Below are positions 60,316 to 64,000 of a stretch of DNA of 64,000 nt, one piece after another. The stretch comes from Herbivorax alkaliphila (GTDB taxonomy: Bacteria; Bacillota; Clostridia; Acetivibrionales; Acetivibrionaceae), in contig NZ_JAVDDS010000004.1 of NCBI RefSeq assembly GCF_030848475.1, forward strand, positions 62,001-126,000. The letters are read 5' to 3'. The translations under genes and the position numbers were made by a program. The notes beneath the pieces are model-generated. The model did not search any database and was not told the DNA's origin. It was given only the letters and a program-made list of their open reading frames with translations. Within the stretch, counting starts at the first letter, position 1; the number at the start of each line of letters is the position of its first letter.

Positions 60316-61482
60316 TTATATCAATCCCAGTTTCCTTCCGTTATTTTTAAGGCTTTCTATAACATATTTTAAGTCACTTTTTGTATGAGCTGCTGTAATT
60401 GATATTCTAAGCCTGCTGCTACCTTTAGGTACTGTTGGAGGCCTTATTGCCGGAATATATATTCCATCTTTTAAAAGATATTGAGAAAGATTCAGTGTCT
60501 TTTTTGCATCTCCTATAATTACCGGTATTATTGGAGTAATTGTGTTTGTAACTTTAAATCCTGAGGATTTAAGCTCATCTCTAAGCCAGCTTGAAAGTTT
60601 TAAAAGCGTTTGTCGTCTTTCAGGCTCATTTTTTATAATATCTAGTGCCTTAATAGATGCTGCTAACGATGAAGGTGGCAGTGCTGTTGAAAAAATAAAG
60701 CTTCTAGAGAGGTTTTTAAAATACTCAATAAAGTATTTCTTTGAAGCTGCATAGCCTCCTAGTGAGCCTACAGCCTTACTTAGTGTTCCCATGTGAATGT
60801 CAACTTCATCGTTAATACCAAAATAAGAAGCAGTACCAGAGCCATCTTTACCTAGAACCCCAAAACCATGAGCATCGTCAACCATTGTGATTATGTTGTG
60901 TTTTTTTGAAATCTCTACAATTTTATCTAAAGGGGCAGCATTTCCATCCATGCTAAAAACTCCGTCTGTGACAATTAAATTATATTTTCCCTTAAAGTTT
61001 TTTATTTTATAATGCAAATCATCCATGTCACAATGTTTGTATCTCAATAATTTGGCTCCACTTAAAAGGCAGCCGTCTAAAATGCTTGCATGATTATATT
61101 TGTCGCAAAATACTACCCAGTCTTTGTTGCAAAGAGCCTGTATAATTCCTAAATTAGCCATGTAACCTGTGTTAAATACAAGGCTTGCCTGTGTATTTTT
61201 AAAATTTTTAATTTTTTCTTCAAGTTCACTGTTTAAAACATATGAACCTGTTGTAAGCCTAGAACCTCCAGAACCTACACCATACTTTTCTATTGATTTT
61301 ATACAGGCTTTTTTTATTGCATGGTCATCACAAAGTGCTAAATAGTTGTTTGAGCCCAATAAAATTATCTCTTTGCCTTCTATAAAAACCTTTGCCCCTT
61401 GTGAGGACTGAAGGTCTCTAAACCGCCCTCTGTACATGTCTTTATTTTTTAAATAAGATAAAAATTCTTTTATATGTTCCAA
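60316..61482 (-). CDS. bioF: 8-amino-7-oxononanoate synthase
   Basis: PLP enzyme joining pimeloyl-ACP and alanine. About 388 residues: LGSNNYLALCDDHAIKKACI, YGVGSGGSRLTTGSYVLNSELEEKI, HASILDGCLLSGA, DGVFSMDGNAAPLDKIVEI, VDDAHGFGVLG and the PLP Lys in MGTLSKAVGSLGGY. I chose the TTG at 61482 (ribosome-binding site GTGGAGG 6 bases upstream); an in-frame GTG at 61494 falls inside that site. First gene of the biotin operon, divergent from acpP. Confidence 0.93.
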   Translation of the reverse strand: MEHIKEFLSYLKNKDMYRGRFRDLQSSQGAKVFIEGKEIILLGSNNYLALCDDHAIKKACIKSIEKYGVGSGGSRLTTGSYVLNSELEEKIKNFKNTQASLVFNTGYMANLGIIQALCNKDWVVFCDKYNHASILDGCLLSGAKLLRYKHCDMDDLHYKIKNFKGKYNLIVTDGVFSMDGNAAPLDKIVEISKKHNIITMVDDAHGFGVLGKDGSGTASYFGINDEVDIHMGTLSKAVGSLGGYAASKKYFIEYFKNLSRSFIFSTALPPSSLAASIKALDIIKNEPERRQTLLKLSSWLRDELKSSGFKVTNTITPIIPVIIGDAKKTLNLSQYLLKDGIYIPAIRPPTVPKGSSRLRISITAAHTKSDLKYVIESLKNNGRKLGLI

Positions 61483-61518
61483 AACATCCTCCACCTAAAT
61501 TACAAGTACTACATTAAT

Positions 61519-61547
61519 AAAATATAACAATCAAAAAAGATTGTCAA
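61519..61547 (-). promoter_or_regulatory. Promoter of the biotin operon
   Basis: On the minus strand TTGACA (61542-61547), 17-base spacer, TATTTT (61519-61524). The -35 lies inside the BirA operator, so bound repressor should block polymerase. Confidence 0.75.
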
Positions 61548-61572
61548 CTAAATTCTTAAAACAGGTTGACAA
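61541..61572. promoter_or_regulatory. BirA operator between bioF and acpP
   Basis: TTGTCAAC (61541-61548) and its reverse complement GTTGACAA (61565-61572) are separated by exactly 16 bases, the usual half-site and spacing of BirA boxes (TTGTTAAC-N15/16-GTTAACAA). The arms overlap the -35 elements on both strands. Confidence 0.9.
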
Positions 61573-61594
61573 TATAAATTTGTTTAAAGATAAT
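61566..61594 (+). promoter_or_regulatory. Promoter of acpP-fabF
   Basis: TTGACA (61566-61571) lies in the right operator half. GATAAT (61589-61594) is the -10 at 17-base spacing; TAATAT two bases on is an alternative. Confidence 0.65.
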
Positions 61595-61697
61595 ATAGTT
61601 TAGATGAGCAGATGATATTAAATTTTAAAATATTGTAAAACTTTAATTTTGAGATTTCTAAATATATATAAGTTAAAGAAGTTGGAGGTTTTTAAAA

Positions 61698-61928
61698 ATG
61701 GTATTTGAGGAAGTTAAAAAAATAATGATAGATGTTATGGGATTATCTGAAGAAGAAGTTCAATTAGACAGCCATCTTTATGACGAATTGGATGCAGACT
61801 CACTTGATATATCCCAAATAGTTTTGGCACTGGACAATAAATACAAAATAGATATTGAAGAATCAGAAATTTTAAAATTTAAAACTGTAGAGGACATTGT
61901 AAAATGTGTGGAAGGACAGATTAAATGA
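61698..61928 (+). CDS. acpP: Acyl carrier protein
   Basis: 76 residues, four-helix carrier. ELDADSLDISQIVLALDNKY contains the DSL motif whose Ser takes the phosphopantetheine arm; the rest is acidic as usual. TTGGAGG precedes the ATG. Its stop overlaps the fabF start (ATGA). Because its promoter shares a BirA operator with the biotin operon, it may be the carrier of the pimeloyl precursor, not necessarily the housekeeping ACP. Confidence 0.95.
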   Translation: MVFEEVKKIMIDVMGLSEEEVQLDSHLYDELDADSLDISQIVLALDNKYKIDIEESEILKFKTVEDIVKCVEGQIK

Positions 61929-63166
61929 AAAAAAGAGTTGTGGTAACAGGTCTTGGTGCAGTGACTCCTATAGGAAACAATGTAAAAGACTTTTGGAGTA
62001 ATGCAAAAGAAGGAAGATGTGGAATTGACTGTATTTCTCTATTTGACATAAAAAATTCAAAAGCTAAGCTTTCGGCAGAGGTAAAAGAACTTAATCTAGA
62101 AGATCATTTTAAGAAAAAGCAAATTTTAAGAATGGATCGTTTTTGTCAAATTGGGATAATTGCTGCAAGAGAAGCATTTGACAATGCAGGACTTTTAGGC
62201 ATTGATATTGACAAAAACAGATTAGGTGTTGTAATGGGAAACGGGGTAGGAGGAATTAACACCATAACCCATGAAACCTCTAATTTATATAATGGTGGGA
62301 TGAACATGGTTTCACCTCTTTTAATTCCTAAATCCCTTTCAAATATTCTTACAGGAAGCATTTCCATGGAATTTGGTGCAAAGGGAATATCAAATGCAGT
62401 TATAACAGCATGTGCAGCTGGAACAAATGCAATTGGCGAGGGCTTTAGAAATATACAATATGGTGATGCTGACATAGTTATATGTGGTGGAAGTGAAGCA
62501 TGTATAAACCCTCTTATGGTAGCAGGTTTCACAAATATGAATGCACTTACTTTAAGTAAAGATAAAAACAGAGCATCCATACCATTTGACAGGGAAAGAA
62601 ATGGCTTTGTAATAGGTGAGGGGGCAGGAATACTTATATTAGAGGAGTACTCACATGCTATAAAAAGAAATGCAAAAATTTATGCGGAGGTTTCTGGATA
62701 TGGCTTTACTTCTGATGCATATCATCTTACAGCCCCAGACCCTTCAGGTGAAGGGGCAGCAAGAGCAATGAATTTAGCTCTTTTAAATGCATCTGTAAAT
62801 CCACGGGATATTTCATACATAAATGCCCACGGAACATCCACAGTTTTAAATGACAAATACGAGACAAGGGCAATAAAAGAGGTTTTTGGCGACTTAGCAT
62901 ATAGTATTCCAATAAGTTCTACAAAATCTATGACTGGACACCTCCTTGGTGCATCAGGTGCTATAGAAGCTTTGGTATGCATTAAATCAATAGAGGATGA
63001 TTTTATTCACCAGACTGTCGGCTACAGAGAAAAGGATTCAAATTGCGACCTTGACTATGTAGAAAAAAGCGGTCGAAAAAAAAGACTAGATTCTGTCCTG
63101 TCAAATTCCTTTGGTTTTGGAGGACACAATGCTTCTATTGTTTTTAAAAGATATAATAAAAAATAA
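61925..63166 (+). CDS. fabF: 3-oxoacyl-[acyl-carrier-protein] synthase II
   Basis: Condensing enzyme of fatty acid elongation. 413 residues: VVVTGLGAVTPIGNNV opening, the active Cys in VITACAAGTNAIGEGF, DPSGEGAARAMNLAL, His in YINAHGTSTVLNDKYET and His in STKSMTGHLLGASGAIEAL, then SNSFGFGGHNASIVF. The Cys-His-His triad is intact. Translationally coupled to acpP. In BioC organisms KAS I/II enzymes extend methyl-malonyl-ACP to pimeloyl-ACP methyl ester; the shared operator suggests it may do this. Confidence 0.96.
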   Translation: MKKRVVVTGLGAVTPIGNNVKDFWSNAKEGRCGIDCISLFDIKNSKAKLSAEVKELNLEDHFKKKQILRMDRFCQIGIIAAREAFDNAGLLGIDIDKNRLGVVMGNGVGGINTITHETSNLYNGGMNMVSPLLIPKSLSNILTGSISMEFGAKGISNAVITACAAGTNAIGEGFRNIQYGDADIVICGGSEACINPLMVAGFTNMNALTLSKDKNRASIPFDRERNGFVIGEGAGILILEEYSHAIKRNAKIYAEVSGYGFTSDAYHLTAPDPSGEGAARAMNLALLNASVNPRDISYINAHGTSTVLNDKYETRAIKEVFGDLAYSIPISSTKSMTGHLLGASGAIEALVCIKSIEDDFIHQTVGYREKDSNCDLDYVEKSGRKKRLDSVLSNSFGFGGHNASIVFKRYNKK

Positions 63167-63231
63167 AATGATGGTTAAACTATTTTTATCTTTTGATAAA
63201 TTCACTATTATTTAAATTAGAGGAGATAAAA

Positions 63232-64000
63232 ATGGAAACTATTAAGCAAAGATATAAAACTGATTATTTAAAAACAAAGTTTAATTCTAAATCTATTCCA
63301 GAAATCGATTTAATAGAATTTGAATTATACAACCTGCTTTCAGACAGCAAGGGAAAAATACGTGAAATGTGTATAGAAATTTTAAATGCCGGTGGAAAGA
63401 GAATACGGCCTTTGCTGGTTATGTACAGCAGTCTTGTTTTTTCGCCTGTAAACAAAGATATGGTAAAAGGGGCAGCTTCAGCAGAGTTGATTCACATGGC
63501 TTCACTTGTCCATGACGATATTATAGACAATTCAGATTTAAGGCACAATAAACCGTCTGTCAAAAGTTCTTGGGGTAATCACTTTGCAGTTTTGTGTGGA
63601 GACTATCTTTTTTCAAAAGCCTTTGGAGTTTTATCTAAATTAAACGTTTCAAAGTGTATGGGATTAATGGTAAAATCCATTCAAAATATGTGCCATGGTG
63701 AGATTTTACAGGCAAATAACAAAAATAATTTAGATATTGATGTTGACACATATTATGAGATAATTTACAAAAAGACAGCAGTTTTAATTGAGAACTGCTG
63801 TAAAATGGGTGCAGCCATATCAGGTGCTGGGAGAGAGTATGAAGAGGCAATGGGCAGATATGGATTGCATATCGGGCTTGCATTTCAAATAATAGACGAC
63901 ATAATGGATATTTACGGTAAGGTAGATAAAATGGGAAAATCACAATTTGAAGACTTAAGGCAAGGTAATATAACGCTTCCATTCATCATTTTATTAAAAA
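63232..64000 (+). CDS. Polyprenyl synthetase (partial, cut by window end)
   Basis: Reading frame open from the ATG at 63232 (AGAGGAG upstream) to the last base; 256 residues visible. Trans-prenyltransferase motifs are clear: GGKRIRPLL, the first Asp-rich motif in HDDIIDNSDLRHNKPSV, GDYLFSKAF, the KTAVLIENCCKMGAA stretch, and the second Asp-rich motif IIDDIMDIYG with GKSQFEDLRQGNITLPFI. The pattern of long-chain (heptaprenyl/octaprenyl) synthases such as HepT/IspB. It uses isopentenyl diphosphate, whose pathway starts with dxs upstream. Partner and chain length cannot be read. Confidence 0.9.
   Translation, partial: METIKQRYKTDYLKTKFNSKSIPEIDLIEFELYNLLSDSKGKIREMCIEILNAGGKRIRPLLVMYSSLVFSPVNKDMVKGAASAELIHMASLVHDDIIDNSDLRHNKPSVKSSWGNHFAVLCGDYLFSKAFGVLSKLNVSKCMGLMVKSIQNMCHGEILQANNKNNLDIDVDTYYEIIYKKTAVLIENCCKMGAAISGAGREYEEAMGRYGLHIGLAFQIIDDIMDIYGKVDKMGKSQFEDLRQGNITLPFIILLK

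Noticed and set aside
1-64000. CRISPR array, prophage, tRNA or rRNA genes
   Set aside because: No regularly spaced direct repeats, no integrase or phage structural genes and no tRNA-like cloverleaf or rRNA sequence were recognised by eye.

Overview
The window is one contiguous stretch of an AT-rich, endospore-forming, low-GC Gram-positive chromosome, almost certainly from the class Clostridia. This rests on spoVS, the complete spoIIIAA-AH operon, the aroQ-pepQ-efp-spoIIIA-asp23-nusB-xseAB-dxs-tlyA gene order, strong GGAGG ribosome-binding sites, frequent TTG/GTG starts, and an OLE RNA with its partner gene oapA. Genus cannot be fixed from the sequence alone. I saw no tRNA or rRNA gene, CRISPR array, prophage or intact insertion sequence.

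Layout. 1-5100: spoVS, smc, ftsY. 5110-7450: a lone receiver protein, then an ECF sigma factor with its zinc-finger anti-sigma factor, which carries a seven-unit 24-bp tandem repeat. 7600-12140: a DUF3006 protein, polA, coaE, a membrane-anchored lytic transglycosylase and an orphan YvyF-like zinc protein. 12170-19500: an EamA exporter behind a terminator-bearing leader, a diguanylate cyclase with an I-site, aroF behind a T-box, rodA, cheW and ychF. 19490-36290: a glycosyltransferase, then a full type IV pilus locus (pilB, pilT, pilC, pilin, pilD, comFB-like, pilM, minor pilins, pilN, pilO, pilX/K-like). It ends in a secreted protein with two CBM3 modules and a PA14 domain, which suggests pilus-linked attachment to cellulose.

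36400-49650: an endonuclease IV-like TIM barrel, aroQ, pepQ, efp, a CD1247-type zinc protein, spoIIIAA-AH behind a candidate sigma-E promoter, the asp23/amaP/DUF2273 envelope-stress trio, nusB, xseA, xseB and a DUF212 membrane protein. 49800-54030: OLE RNA of about 600 nt closed by a long-range helix, then oapA, dxs and tlyA. 54060-55530: a membrane-anchored leucine-rich-repeat protein.

55584-61572: a complete biotin operon on the minus strand (bioF, bioH-like, bioC, bioB, bioD, bioA) using the BioC/BioH route to pimeloyl-ACP. A near-perfect BirA operator sits in the divergent promoter region shared with acpP-fabF on the plus strand, so both directions may respond to biotin. A REP-like palindrome has been captured as the 3' end of bioD. 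The window ends inside a polyprenyl synthetase gene.

The most notable items are the OLE RNA locus, the BirA-controlled divergent bio/acp-fabF arrangement, the palindrome that writes the BioD C-terminus, and the pilus locus with a cellulose-binding adhesin and an MshEN-type (possible c-di-GMP-binding) PilB.
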